Positions 11,423-20,774 of a stretch of 64,000 nucleotides of DNA are shown here, piece by piece. The notes below the pieces were generated by a model that had not been told where the DNA came from, made no database searches, and saw nothing but the letters and a program-made list of their open reading frames with translations. Each line of letters starts with the position of its first letter. The first letter of the stretch is position 1. This DNA is from Plasmodiophora brassicae (lineage: Eukaryota > Endomyxa: Phytomyxea > Phytomyxea > Plasmodiophorida), in contig CP145414.1 of the NCBI GenBank assembly GCA_036867785.1, positions 1,116,001-1,180,000 of the forward strand. Reading direction: 5' to 3'. Made by a program: the position numbers and the translations under genes.

Positions 11423-11646
11423 TTATCCCACAACACGGCGCAATTATGGGATAAAACACGATTACACTGGACCCGCTGGAGCCAGTTTTTGACAACTCAC
11501 AAGACGATCTCTAGATCTACCCAGATCAAATCCTTGCAGATATGTATTCAACTGGACGTGATCTATGATGTCCCAAGGCTTGGGAGTCCAGCCTCACGTT
11601 ACGTGATGAAGCCGTGGCCTCAACTTTTGTTACCGTTTTTTATCCC
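11423..11646. repeat. right subterminal TTATCCC/GGGATAA array
   Basis: Copies of the same heptamer as at the left end: TTATCCC at 11423-11429, GGGATAA at 11448-11454 and TTATCCC at 11640-11646. The last is next to the terminal repeat. The interval 11455-11639 is non-coding element DNA with no other structure I can see. Confidence 0.75.
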
Positions 11647-11652
11647 ATATGC

Positions 11653-11665
11653 AAAAAAGCCAGGG
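11653..11665 (-). repeat. right terminal inverted repeat
   Basis: AAAAAAGCCAGGG is the exact reverse complement of the first 13 bases of the element. Confidence 0.9.
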
Positions 11666-11669
11666 TTAC
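11666..11669 (+). repeat. right target-site duplication TTAC
   Basis: TTAC follows the right terminal repeat directly and matches 7831-7834. Confidence 0.8.
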
Positions 11670-11691
11670 GCTTCATTGGATGAGCGGTAGT

Positions 11692-11780
11692 CCGCGAGCA
11701 CCAAGCAGACGCTGGTGGATGAAGCACGACGCATTGCGACTGACGATATTCGCCAGAAGGAAGCTATACAAACGTCATAG
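11692..11780 (+). CDS. orphan last exon on the + strand, outside the transposon
   Basis: After an AG at 11690-11691 a + strand frame encodes a clean helical tail (TLVDEARRIATDDIRQKEAI) and stops with TAG at 11778-11780. It reads as a C-terminal exon, but no upstream partner is found on the left side of the transposon. The element may have inserted in an intron of a gene whose other exons I cannot recognise, or this exon may be all that is left. The tail overlaps the predicted stop of the RRM gene on the other strand by a few bases. Confidence 0.35.
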
Positions 11781-12734
11781 CAAGGTCCTATGTCGTTTAT
11801 CTATTTGTATGCTAGAACCGAGTCTAATAGTCCCGCGTCGAGAGGCGTACGTACACTGGCATCGCGCTTCCGTATAGCACGACTCGATCATGTTTCCTAG
11901 CAACGTCCAACGCTGAGTGTTGCCGACGGGGACGAACGCCAGGCCAAGCAGCCGACACAGCGGATCAATGGATGTCCTGTCGTCATCGATAGACCAAGGG
12001 GCGCAGGGCGGGACGGTCAATGGAAAGGTAGCTTCCGATGCGCGTTTCCTATGGGTTACCTTCTATATTGAAGTTGTTCGGGGCGGACGTCGCCCAACGA
12101 GTAGAACGTGGGATCGATTCGCACGCGGAGCGTGTGGCCGTCGATCTGGACGATAGGTTGTGCAAGGACGCGTCTGGCATCGACATCGCGTGCGAACGTG
12201 ACGGTGGCTTTGCCCAGGCTGCATCCGTTGTTCTCGAACAAATCAGTGTAGATGGTGGGGCCGCCCATCTCCTGCATGAACGCGTGCAGGCGCGCCTGGG
12301 GCGTTGCCCTGCCAATGCGGTCAACGTAGATCCGTTGCCCATGGCCGATGCACTGCGACAGGAAGCGCGTCTTCACGTAGCGACGCTCGGGATCCGTCCA
12401 CAGGTATATTCGCTGGCCGTTCTCCAACGGGAACCCGCGCGACTCCAACGACCGCCGCATGACCAGCTCGACCGACTCGAACCGGAAGTACTGCTCAGGA
12501 CGTGGGCATTCAGGACGGCAGGCGCAACGACACGCGCTCTCGCCGCCAACCTACCCTGACGTTCACCATAGGGCTACGCGCGCCTTCATCGTCGTAGTCG
12601 AATCGGACGTCGCGGACGGACCCGGCGAAGGACAGCAGGTCGACCAGGGCGTCCGCCTGCACACGAGCACCGACCGGGTACGCGATCACGTGTTTCGTCA
12701 GCAGCTGACGTACGGCCACGCGCTGTCCTGGCAT
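11775..12734 (-). CDS. two-RRM RNA-binding protein
   Basis: ATG 12734-12732. Exon 1 encodes VQADALVDLLSFAGSVRDVR, a degenerate first RRM. It splices NVR onto YFRFESVELVMRRSLESRG across an intron that begins GTAGGT and ends CTGAGCAG. The second RRM has RNP2-like RIYVDRIGRATPQARLHAFM and RNP1-like GKATVTFARDVDARRV. A third exon (after a GTAACC...GACAG intron) supplies SIDPLCRLLGLAFVPVGNTQ and ends at TGA 11777-11775, though that last exon is the least certain. RRM proteins bind RNA; this one has no domain that names a pathway. Confidence 0.65.
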
Positions 12735-12850
12735 TCGAGCTGACGATCGCCGCGCCCGCCGCGCATGCGCGGCTCAGCCCGGATTACCACCTCAACGCCG
12801 CCGTTCGCGGGTGCCTATGTTCGTAGCAGGCGTCGCCGCGTGTTTATAGG

Positions 12851-13387
12851 TCAGCGCTGCTGGTCGCCGGCGCCGCGTTGCGCCAGGCACGTGAACGAAC
12901 GTACGTCGCCGTTGACGAGCGCATCGCGCCCGTTCTGGTTGACGCGGCCGCTGTCGTCGGCCGTCCCGTGGACGCGTTCGGCGAACGTCCTGCCGTCAGG
13001 CGTGTCCGCGTACCTCACCAACGGGCGCGACCGTCGCCGCCTGCACCCGTAGACGGCGCCGGCGGCCACGACGAAGACGAACGCGGCGGCGCCGAGCGAC
13101 ACGACGGCGATCCACGCGATCAGGTCGCCTGGCGGTCCGCTCGGCTCGGCGGTCGTCGCCGACCCTGCCGGTGCTTCCGGCTGCGCCGTCCGGGCGGCCC
13201 GTGCCCCTGTTGCATTCGGCGGCGCCGTCGCCGTGGCCGCATCGGGACCCGTTGCAGCGGGCAGCAGGAACTGGGGCGCGCCCGGAGCAGAGCGCCAGGG
13301 TTGAGTGGCCCGGGTTCCTCGCTGCTGGCGATCATCCGCTGCGGTCGACGCGACGGCCAGCAGAAGAACCAGGACCGGAGCCCGCAT
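12851..13387 (-). CDS. single-pass type I membrane protein, unknown
   Basis: Single exon of 178 residues, ATG 13387-13385 to TGA 12853-12851. A clear signal peptide (MRAPVLVLLLAVASTAADD) is followed by an Ala/Pro/Thr-rich ectodomain of about 90 residues, likely O-glycosylated, then one transmembrane segment (LIAWIAVVSLGAAAFVFVVA). A basic stop-transfer CRRRRSR precedes a short cytoplasmic tail. It lies next to another membrane-protein gene on the same strand. No family is recognised. Confidence 0.7.
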   Translation of the reverse strand: MRAPVLVLLLAVASTAADDRQQRGTRATQPWRSAPGAPQFLLPAATGPDAATATAPPNATGARAARTAQPEAPAGSATTAEPSGPPGDLIAWIAVVSLGAAAFVFVVAAGAVYGCRRRRSRPLVRYADTPDGRTFAERVHGTADDSGRVNQNGRDALVNGDVRSFTCLAQRGAGDQQR

Positions 13388-13422
13388 CGGACGATGCAAT
13401 GATGAGGGAATACACACTCGTC

Positions 13423-13439
13423 GTTGTTGTTGTTGTTGT
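13423..13439. repeat. (GTT)n microsatellite
   Basis: Five to six GTT units just upstream of the membrane-protein gene at 12851-13387, between two tandem - strand genes. Confidence 0.8.
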
Positions 13440-13483
13440 AATATGACGTAAGTTATGCGCGTCGCAACGAAGCGTTCGGGGGG

Positions 13484-14641
13484 CTACCTGCACAGTCGGT
13501 CGGACTGGCCGTCCACCAGCATGGTGCCGACGACCTGCAGGCGTACGGCGCCCGGTGCGATCGGGGCAGGCGCCTGTGTCGCCACTAGCGCAGCAGGTGC
13601 GACCGCATCGTACAGCGAATCCGATGTCAGACGGCACGTCACCGTCTCGTCCATGTCGCCGTCCCCAGGGACGAGCGCAATGCCGGCCTCGAACGTTCTG
13701 CAAGGCCGCCCATCATCGAGCGCCTTGCTCAGGCAGATCTCAGCGCAGACGCCTGTCGCATAGTTCGCCAGCGTCAATGGCGACGTCAACCGGGACACGA
13801 CCGCGCTCGGGATCCTCCTAGAGCGCTGCTCGACGGCCGATGTCGCGCTTAGGCTGTCGACAACCGCAAAGTTCACGTACGACTCGTAGATGACGTCGTC
13901 GGGGACCTCGAGCGCCTCTCGCCGTTCATACAGCGGCGCTGTGACGCCTTCGCCTGCCATCGGGTCAAACGGCGACGGCGCCACCCAGCATCGACGATAC
14001 GAGAACAGCATGCAGGTCGAGGAGGGCGACAGCGAAAACGCCCGACATGGCACCATTCGACTGCATCGCCGCATACAGTCTTGCAGCGACGTTCCGGGCG
14101 CGTTGCCATTGCTGTCGAGGTCGACAACGGGGTCGGATAGCTGCTGGAGCCGGGTGAAGAGGTGCCAGACCGCCCGGTCGACCTCGTCGTATACAACGTC
14201 TCCGTCGGAGAGCGACCGCTGTGTGCTCCCCGCCGGCGACAGCTGCGCTGGCGAGGCCATCAGATCGGTTATCGTCGCAACAACGATCTCCACTTCGACG
14301 TCCTCGTCACCGGCATCAGCTGGCTCCATGACGGCCGGCTCGTAACTCGGTCCCTGCGCTGGTGCCGGCGAGGGAACGTCCCGAGCGTCGGTAACCATAG
14401 CAGCAGGCGCTGGAGGAAGCGTCGTTCGGGGGCTACCAGTGTTGGCACTGTCGGGCCCGTCTCTGGTGGCGTTATAGGCCGGTTCGGTGTTGTTATACCG
14501 CCTGGTATAGGGCGGCGCTGGCCCTTCGACAGGGTTCTGATGGCGGATGTCCGTCAGGACCAGCAGAATAATGGCGACGAACGCCATGGCCAACAGGCAG
14601 GCCAGAGCGATGACGGCGGCGCACGCTACCGACCGCGCCAT
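13484..14641 (-). CDS. type II membrane protein with two PAN/Apple-like cysteine modules
   Basis: Single exon of 385 residues, ATG 14641-14639 to TAG 13486-13484. An N-terminal signal anchor (VIALACLLAMAFVAIILLVL) precedes a Pro/Thr-rich stalk with NNT and NAT sequons and an acidic stretch. The ectodomain has two C-x3-C-x-n-C-x-n-C modules, SLQDCMRRCSRMVPCRAFSL...CMLF and TGVCAEICLSK...PCRTFE...CRL, which fit the PAN/Apple pattern for carbohydrate or protein binding. The assignment rests on cysteine spacing only. The protein probably sits at the cell surface. Confidence 0.65.
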   Translation of the reverse strand: MARSVACAAVIALACLLAMAFVAIILLVLTDIRHQNPVEGPAPPYTRRYNNTEPAYNATRDGPDSANTGSPRTTLPPAPAAMVTDARDVPSPAPAQGPSYEPAVMEPADAGDEDVEVEIVVATITDLMASPAQLSPAGSTQRSLSDGDVVYDEVDRAVWHLFTRLQQLSDPVVDLDSNGNAPGTSLQDCMRRCSRMVPCRAFSLSPSSTCMLFSYRRCWVAPSPFDPMAGEGVTAPLYERREALEVPDDVIYESYVNFAVVDSLSATSAVEQRSRRIPSAVVSRLTSPLTLANYATGVCAEICLSKALDDGRPCRTFEAGIALVPGDGDMDETVTCRLTSDSLYDAVAPAALVATQAPAPIAPGAVRLQVVGTMLVDGQSDRLCR

Positions 14642-14860
14642 CGTCAGCCAAACCCGCAATTCAACGAGCACAGATATCGCAATGCGGCTGTTTCACGTCG
14701 CAGGAACATTGGCACAGTCGTGCAACGGGCGTGAATCACGCTGGGCGACGTGATTCATGGACGGTGTGAGGTGCCAACGGGGAGGTCGCGCGCCCGCGAT
14801 CCTCCTGGACGACGTGTCGCAGACGGTGCCAGTGGCGACGTGCCCGCCAGGTCAGCAACG

Positions 14861-16157
14861 ATGGCCGACTCCAGGCCGGAACGTGAAGGCGATGCTCTGT
14901 TGGTCGGGCAGGAGCCAGTTGAGCCTAAAGCCGTCGACCTTGACGGGTACGTCCCACGTCGCTTGCCGCACCTGGACGCTCGACGCATTGCCCCTGTCGC
15001 AGAGGTGTGGACGGCATCGAGTACTTTTCGGTGCGGTACTCGCCTGATGGCAAGCTGGTCGCTTGCGGGTGCGGCGATGGCGTCATCCGAGTACCTGGAC
15101 GATGCCATGTACCTGTGTCCATCGTCGCTGACGAGCGGGCAGGTGTTCAACCGGGTTAGTGGAAAGGTCGCCTACAAGCTGAACGTCGGCGCCAGCAGCG
15201 AACTTCCCATTACCTGCGTCCGGTTCCGTCCACAACCGGCGTCGTCCAGCGCCCAGAACATTGTCGTGGCCGCGTGTATCGCTTGCCTCCCTACCACGTT
15301 CGTCCTGACGCTGACGATCTTGCTGCAGGTGCTGATGGCAGCCTTCAGCATTTCCATGCCAGCACGCAGCAGCGTTTACATCGTATCGATGAGCCCGGCA
15401 ACGAGATCTATGCGGTCAGCGGGGAGGGGCCCACCACCCTTGGGCAAGGTCGAGAGGTTGACCCCGTTGTGCAGATTGATTTTACGACATCGGGCGACCT
15501 GTTGGCGTCCGCTGGGCACGACGGCAAGGTGCGCCTGTACGACGAGACGAACAAGGCGCTGATCAGCGTGATGGGGTCGGGTCCGTTCCAGAACCAGACA
15601 ACGGGTCACGCCAGTCGCGTGTTCTCGGTCCGGTTCATGCCCTACAGCAAGAACGTGCTGGTCAGCGGCGGCTGGGACAACACGATCCAGATCTGGGATG
15701 TTCGCACCGGCCGGGCGGAACGATACGTCTTCGGGCCGCATATCGCTGGCGATGCGCTTGACGTGACATCGACTGGTCGCATCCTGACCGGGTCGTGGCG
15801 TACCGAGGATCAGCTCCAGCTATGGGATTTGTCGTCAGGTGTGCGCCCTGCCCCTTCAGCCGATGGTCTCCCCGTCTGATGGATGTCGTAGGGAAGATGA
15901 TCTGCGACATCGCATGGCGTAACGCGCCGATGGTGTACGCGGTGGCGTTCAGCGCTAACGGGACGAGCTTCGTCGCGGGTGGCACCTCGCCCAACTCGGC
16001 CGCCGTGTTCGACCTGGTCGGCAACGGGTACACCTGTCGCACAACGTCGATGCTGCCGGCGCTGGGCGGCGTGTACTCAGCGGCGATCAACCCCTCGGGG
16101 CAACGCGTGCTATTCGCTGGTGCAGGGCGGCACGTTCGCGAACTGACGCTGGCGTAG
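14861..16157 (+). CDS. WD40-repeat protein
   Basis: Multi-exon beta-propeller from ATG 14861 to TAG 16155-16157. Exon 1 encodes a 29-residue leader (EPVEPKAVDLDG). The next exons give WD repeats: GIEYFSVRYSPDGKLVACGC, VRLYDETNKALIS, VFSVRFMPYSKNVLVSGGWD followed by NTIQIWDVRTGRAERYV, and LQLWDLSSG. A final exon encodes NSAAVFDLVGNGYT and PSGQRVLFAGAGRHVRELTL. Introns are short (for example GTACGT...GCAG in the first 200 bp). The repeats span nearly the whole length, so this is a stand-alone propeller scaffold; no catalytic domain is present. The partner is unknown. Confidence 0.85.
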
Positions 16158-16259
16158 AGCGGCCAGCGAAAATGGTGTATTCCCTGTGTCTGTGCTGTTT
16201 CGAATATAATGGCTGGTCAATGTGGCGCGTTGCCGCTGCTGCTGCCGCTCGTCGTACGG

Positions 16260-16919
16260 CTAGGCGGCCTGGCCGTCCTCCTCTGGGTAGGCCATGGGCG
16301 GCGGCTCGTACATCATCGCCGGCGGATAGTTGTTGCCTGGGACGCACATGACCGGCTGGTACCTGCAGAGCCGCGGCAATCAGGCCCGCGAACGAACGTT
16401 CATCAGCGAGGAAGCCGTGCGGCGCGCCCTACCCGTACTCGGCAGGGTACCCGTAGGGTGGCTGGCCGTAGACGACGTAGAACGCGGGCTTGTAGTATCG
16501 CGCTAGAGACAGATGAATCAGAAGACGGGTACAGGGCGCGCGTTGGGCGACGATCCGACAGTTGGGATGGCGTTTCTTGGCTCCTTGGGCGGCCATGACG
16601 CAGTTGGTTCTACGACCATCGATGACGGGATTGGGTTCGCCAGTGGCTTTCTCGGCTGCCGCCGAGTCCTGATATGTGACCTGTCGCGAGGCGCTCGGTC
16701 TGGGGTGCAACACTGGCGCTGGCGAGCGCTTACGAATCCGTATCCCTTGGAGCGCCCGTTGAACCGATTGACAATGACGACGGCCTCGACGATCTCGCCG
16801 AACTGTTCGAAGTACCGTTCCAGGGTAACGGAGGTGGTCTCCCATGCCAGGCCGCCCACGAACACCTTCGTCTTGGTCGTGTCCGGTTCGCTAACAGGGT
16901 CCTGCTTCGCCATCCCCAT
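16260..16919 (-). CDS. RBM24/RBM38-like single-RRM protein
   Basis: Four exons with start ATG 16919 (or 16913) and TAG 16262-16260. One RRM: KVFVGGLAWETTSVTLERYF (RNP2), RSKGYGFV at a splice site (RNP1), then TYQDSAAAEKATGEPNPVID and GRRTNCVMAAQGAKKR, which is the signature run of RBM24/RBM38/SUP-12 and related plant proteins. The remaining exons give a Tyr/Pro/Gly-rich tail (YGQPPYGYPAEYG, YPPAMMYEPPPMAYPEEDG), typical of the family. Such proteins bind GU-rich RNA and regulate splicing or stability. Confidence 0.85.
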
Positions 16920-17096
16920 CCCAACGCCAACCACCAGCGACAGTCACGAATTCGGTCTGCAAGATTCATCGGCCGATCCCTACTCCGCCTCCGTTAGGAT
17001 GGCCGTGCACCACCAACAGGACAGGACGGTCCCGATCGCGATCATGCATGAATCTACCGTACGGGCCGTCCAGGCGTGTCCTTCTCTGTACACAGT

Positions 17097-18440
17097 TTAG
17101 AAAGGATGGGATAGCAGCTGCTCCCGGCGCCGGTCGTCTTCGGGTGTGTCACCCGTTATGATCAGCTCGCCGAGGAAATCGTCAGGCGATGCGACAGGGA
17201 CGGGTTTGCCGAGCTTGTGAAGGGAGGGGCCCAGGGCAACAATCTCACCGCTGCCGAGCACGCGGTCACCATCGTAGAAGACGGCGTACTGCCCAGGAGT
17301 GACAGCACGGTGCAGGTCGATCATCTCGACAGTGAAACCCATCAGGTCCTCCTTGACGCGACATCGACCAAGCGCCGAACGGTATCGGATCGACAGAAGG
17401 CACTCCAGGCCCTGTTTCGACGACGCTTTGTGCTTGGCGCTCATGGCGATCCAGTTCGGCTTCTCAATGGTGAACGACTCCCGGTACAGGTCGGGATGGT
17501 TGCGGCCAGGGACCACGCGCACGTCCTTGCCTCGTTTGAAGCTGACGTACACCGCCTCGGGCAAACCGCCAATTCGAGCGCGCTGCCCGATCGTGAGGAA
17601 CATCTGTCCATCATGGTACGGGACGTCCAGGGGCTGATCGTCCACGTCCAGGAAGCGGCCCGGATCCGGTTTCACGTACTGTCGTATGAACTTGGAGAAG
17701 TCGCGCTCGCCGACGAAGCAGAGACCGGTCGACGACGGCTTCGTTGCGTTCGGCAACCCTTCCTCTTGGGCAATGCGCCGCACCTCAGCCTTGGTCATGT
17801 CCCCCACTGGGAACAGAACGCGTTCGAAACAGCACTTCGGGACCTGTGCCAGGAAGTACGTCTGCGGGCGATCCAGTCAGCACCCTGGAAGAAATGGGCA
17901 TTGACGTTGCGCGCGATCTGTACCTGGTCGATGTTATGGTCAGCACCTCTCAGTAGGTGGCCGTGCTTGAACTTGGCGTAATGACCGGTAGCAAGCAGGT
18001 CGCATTTCTGCACGTCGAGACAGTGTCTGAGGAAGAGCGAGAACTTGATGTGAAAGTTGCACAGGACATCGGGGTTGGGCGTCTTGCCGATTCGCAGGCC
18101 GTTGAGAAAGTCCTCGAAGACCAACTGCCAGAACTCGCGGTCGAACGATATCTGACGGAACTCGATCTTGAGCTTATCGCATACGGCGCGAGCTATGTCC
18201 TCGTCACGCCTGCCCTCGCATGGGTTAATTCCCTCCTCCTCGTGCGACCAGTTCGTCATGTGAATGGCAACAACGTCATGGCCTTTGCGTTTCAGCAGCA
18301 CGGCCGCCACCGCCGAATCCACTAACGGCCAATCGTCTCAGCAACGACGACGTGCCGCGCACCTGGATACTCTTACCTCCGCCCGACATTGCGACTGCAA
18401 CAGTGGCCCGGCGAACGCACCGGCGGAGAAGAAGCGCCAT
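17097..18440 (-). CDS. TRMU: tRNA 2-thiouridylase TRMU/MnmA, mitochondrial
   Basis: ATG 18440-18438 to TAA 17099-17097. The N terminus is short, basic and hydrophobic (MALLLRRCVRRATVAV), fitting mitochondrial import. The ATP-binding PP-loop SGGVDSAVAAVLL is split by an intron between SGG and VDS. Next come HMTNW, TPNPDVLCNFHIKF (catalytic Cys), LATGHYAKF, KDQTYFLAQV, and STGLCFVGERDFSKFI, which holds the persulfide Cys. The C-terminal beta-barrel (GQRARIGGLPEAVYV, VTPGQYAVFYDGDRVLGSG) completes the fold. The enzyme makes 2-thiouridine at the wobble base of Lys, Glu and Gln tRNAs. It is divergent from USP14, with 172 bp between starts. Confidence 0.95.
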
Positions 18441-18612
18441 CGCGCGGCAAACGGTTAGCAGCTCTCGAGTCGGCGCCTGCGCAGTCGGCCAGCCAGTGCA
18501 GCTCCACAACGCGCCATCTCGAGTCGGATGCCAATTTTGCTTTCAGAAGCGTATTTTTTTTTGGGGCAGCCGTGTCCGAGTCAGACGCAAATCGGGGCGG
18601 TTGGGTTTGGAC

Positions 18613-20729
18613 ATGACTGTCAAAGGTCAGCGCGTTGCCGGCTCCTGTGCCACGACCTGCTGACGTGGTTGTCGGGGGTTTGAAGTTACGGTTAAGTGGC
18701 AGAACGAGACGTTCGAGGGTGTCGAGGTCGATGCATCCTCCCCGCTCGATCTGCTCCATGCGCAGCTGTTCGCGCTGACGAATGTCCCCGTCGAGCGCCA
18801 GAAGGTCATGTGCAAGGGGAAGATTCTTAAAGTACACAGTCGGGATCCTGACGTTGCAGCTCATTTATTCACTGTGCGTGCCTCGTACAGGGAAACGATG
18901 ACCTAGCGAAAATCAAAGACGGGGCTCGACTTGTCCTCATGGGCACGGCCGATGAGATCGTGGCGGCGCCCACGACCGCCATTGTCTTTGAGGAGGATTT
19001 GACAGATTCGCAAAAGGCCAATCTCGGAACGGTATACACATGTTCGCTGTCGAACACCGCTATCATAACCGATCCATTGGGCAGGTTGATGTTCCGTGTG
19101 GACTGCGTAATTTGGGCAACACTTGCTATTTAAATTCAGCGATCGAATGTTTCAGGGCAATCCCTGAGCTCAAGGTGTGCAAGGACGTCATTGTCGCTAG
19201 GAATACGGCTAAGGTTGCTTTGCTCTGCACAGAAAAATATCATCGCGTATGGCGCTGGAGGTCCTACAGCGCGATTCGACGTCGCCGCCAACAGCCCCCA
19301 TCCCGTCGTGTCATCGATGGGTCAAATGATGATGTCTTTGGATAACAATGTCGAAGCTGTAACGCCGATGCAATTCCTTACGGTCCGTTCTGTAATACGC
19401 GAGTATATTCGGGATTGCCCTCACGTTCGGTGCCCAGAGGTTTCGCGAAGCGTTCCCCCAGTTTGCCCAGCGCTCGCAAAGCGGCCAAGGGTACGCGCAG
19501 CAAGACGCTGACGAATCCCTGTCTCAGATTCTCTACTTGCTGCGCGAGGTATCCACCACCGAGGCTTGACAGTTGGCTTGCGTCTAAACGCGCCCTGCGC
19601 CCAGACCATGAAGAAGTTCCCAAACGAACAAGGCGTGACGGGATACAGTGGTGTAAACGGCCTGTTCCTGGGCGAGATGCAGTCGACCATTACTTTGGGC
19701 GAAAGTTCGTCTTCCGACTCCAAGGAAGAACCTGAGATCAAGTTCCACGAGTTCACTAAGGTCCGCTGTCGACGGTGTGGGTGTGTGTCGCGTGGCTGCC
19801 TCGTCTTACTCTGGTCACAGCTGGCGTGCCATATCTCGAATGACACGAACCACCTTACTGATGGCCTGCTTGCGGGTTTGAGCGAGCCAATTGAAAAATA
19901 TTCCACGCTGCTTGGTCGTAACGCGATATTCAACAAGGTCGACCGTATCTCGAAGCTGCCGCCGTATCTCATCGTTCAGTTTGTCCGGTTCTTCTGGTAG
20001 GGTACTTACTCAGCGTTGGCTTTCGAAATGCTTAGAGGCGCTGTGAAATAGGAAGAAAGACACGCAGAAGAAGGCGAAGATTCTGAGGGTCAGTAAACCC
20101 GTCGCTTTGTTCTGTCCTCCGCAGCGTTCTCATGTTTGGCGGTGTTCCAGAAAGTTGTATTCCCGCTCCGCCTTGACGTCCTCCCGTATTGTACCCCAGA
20201 ACTGCAAAAGCAACTAATCGCCCACCGGGATGAAGCTGATAAGAAAGCAGACGAAGAAAAGCAGGCTCGAGAGCAGCAAATGGCCGATAACCCAGGTACG
20301 CGTCACGCATCACAGGATTCTCCTGTCGCTTGCTCACGGCCGTTCAGATCAGAAGGTCGTCGTTGCCGAACGCGTTCCGAATCCGCTTACCGACAAAGCA
20401 TCTGGCATGTACGAGCTATTCGCGCTGATTACCCACAAGGTCAGCGTGGTGCCTGTTCGTCTTGTCTGGGGTACTCATCCTGGGAAGTAGGGGCGGGCGG
20501 CTGATGCCGGGCATTACATTGGATGGGCACGCTCGAAAAATAAGGGCGAATGGTATCAGTACGATGATGATGTCGTGACCAAGCAGACGGATGACGATAT
20601 TCAGAAGCTGTGAGGGCGCATCGTAGGTGCTATCCTACGTCGGACTGATGCCTACGGAATAGGTTTGGTGGTGGCGATTGGCACATGGCCTATGTCTGTT
20701 TCTTCCGGGCGATACCTTGGAGGACGTGA
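18613..20729 (+). CDS. USP14: proteasome-associated deubiquitinase USP14/Ubp6
   Basis: At least eight exons from ATG 18613 to TGA 20727-20729. The ubiquitin-like domain VTVKWQNETFEGVEVD...VMCKGKILKD is recovered by splicing MTVK to VTVKW. The catalytic domain has the Cys box CGLRNLGNTCYLNSAIECFR, FPQFAQRSQSGQGYAQQDAD, the blocking-loop region ISKLPPYLIVQFVRFFW, TPELQKQLIAHRDEADKKAD, and the His box DAGHYIGWARSKNKGEWYQY. A last 50-nt intron (GTGAGG...ATAG, 20611-20660) is needed to reach the conserved tail LFGGGDWHMAYVCFF; without it the protein would end 18 residues early. The enzyme trims ubiquitin chains at the proteasome. It is convergent with the Thg1-like gene, 45 bp apart. Confidence 0.95.
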
Positions 20730-20774
20730 TCGGCCACGTATCCGGCCGGCGAGACGCGACTCTTCGAACTGCCT

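Larger units (their letters stand above)
7835..11665 (+). mobile_element. piggyBac-like DNA transposon, complete-looking, 3831 bp
   Basis: The element is bounded by 13-bp perfect terminal inverted repeats, CCCTGGCTTTTTT, at 7835-7847 and in reverse complement at 11653-11665. A direct TTAC flanks each end (7831-7834 and 11666-11669). Both subterminal zones carry repeated TTATCCC/GGGATAA heptamers. Inside is one intron-containing transposase gene with an uninterrupted spliced frame. The CCC ends and 4-bp duplication fit piggyBac, though canonical piggyBac targets TTAA. Perfect ends, an intact frame and an unmutated duplication argue for a recent insertion. Confidence 0.9.

Noticed and set aside
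13484-14641. Scavenger-receptor or lectin identity for the two Cys modules
   Set aside because: The Cys spacing fits PAN/Apple best, and no residue pattern supports the alternatives.
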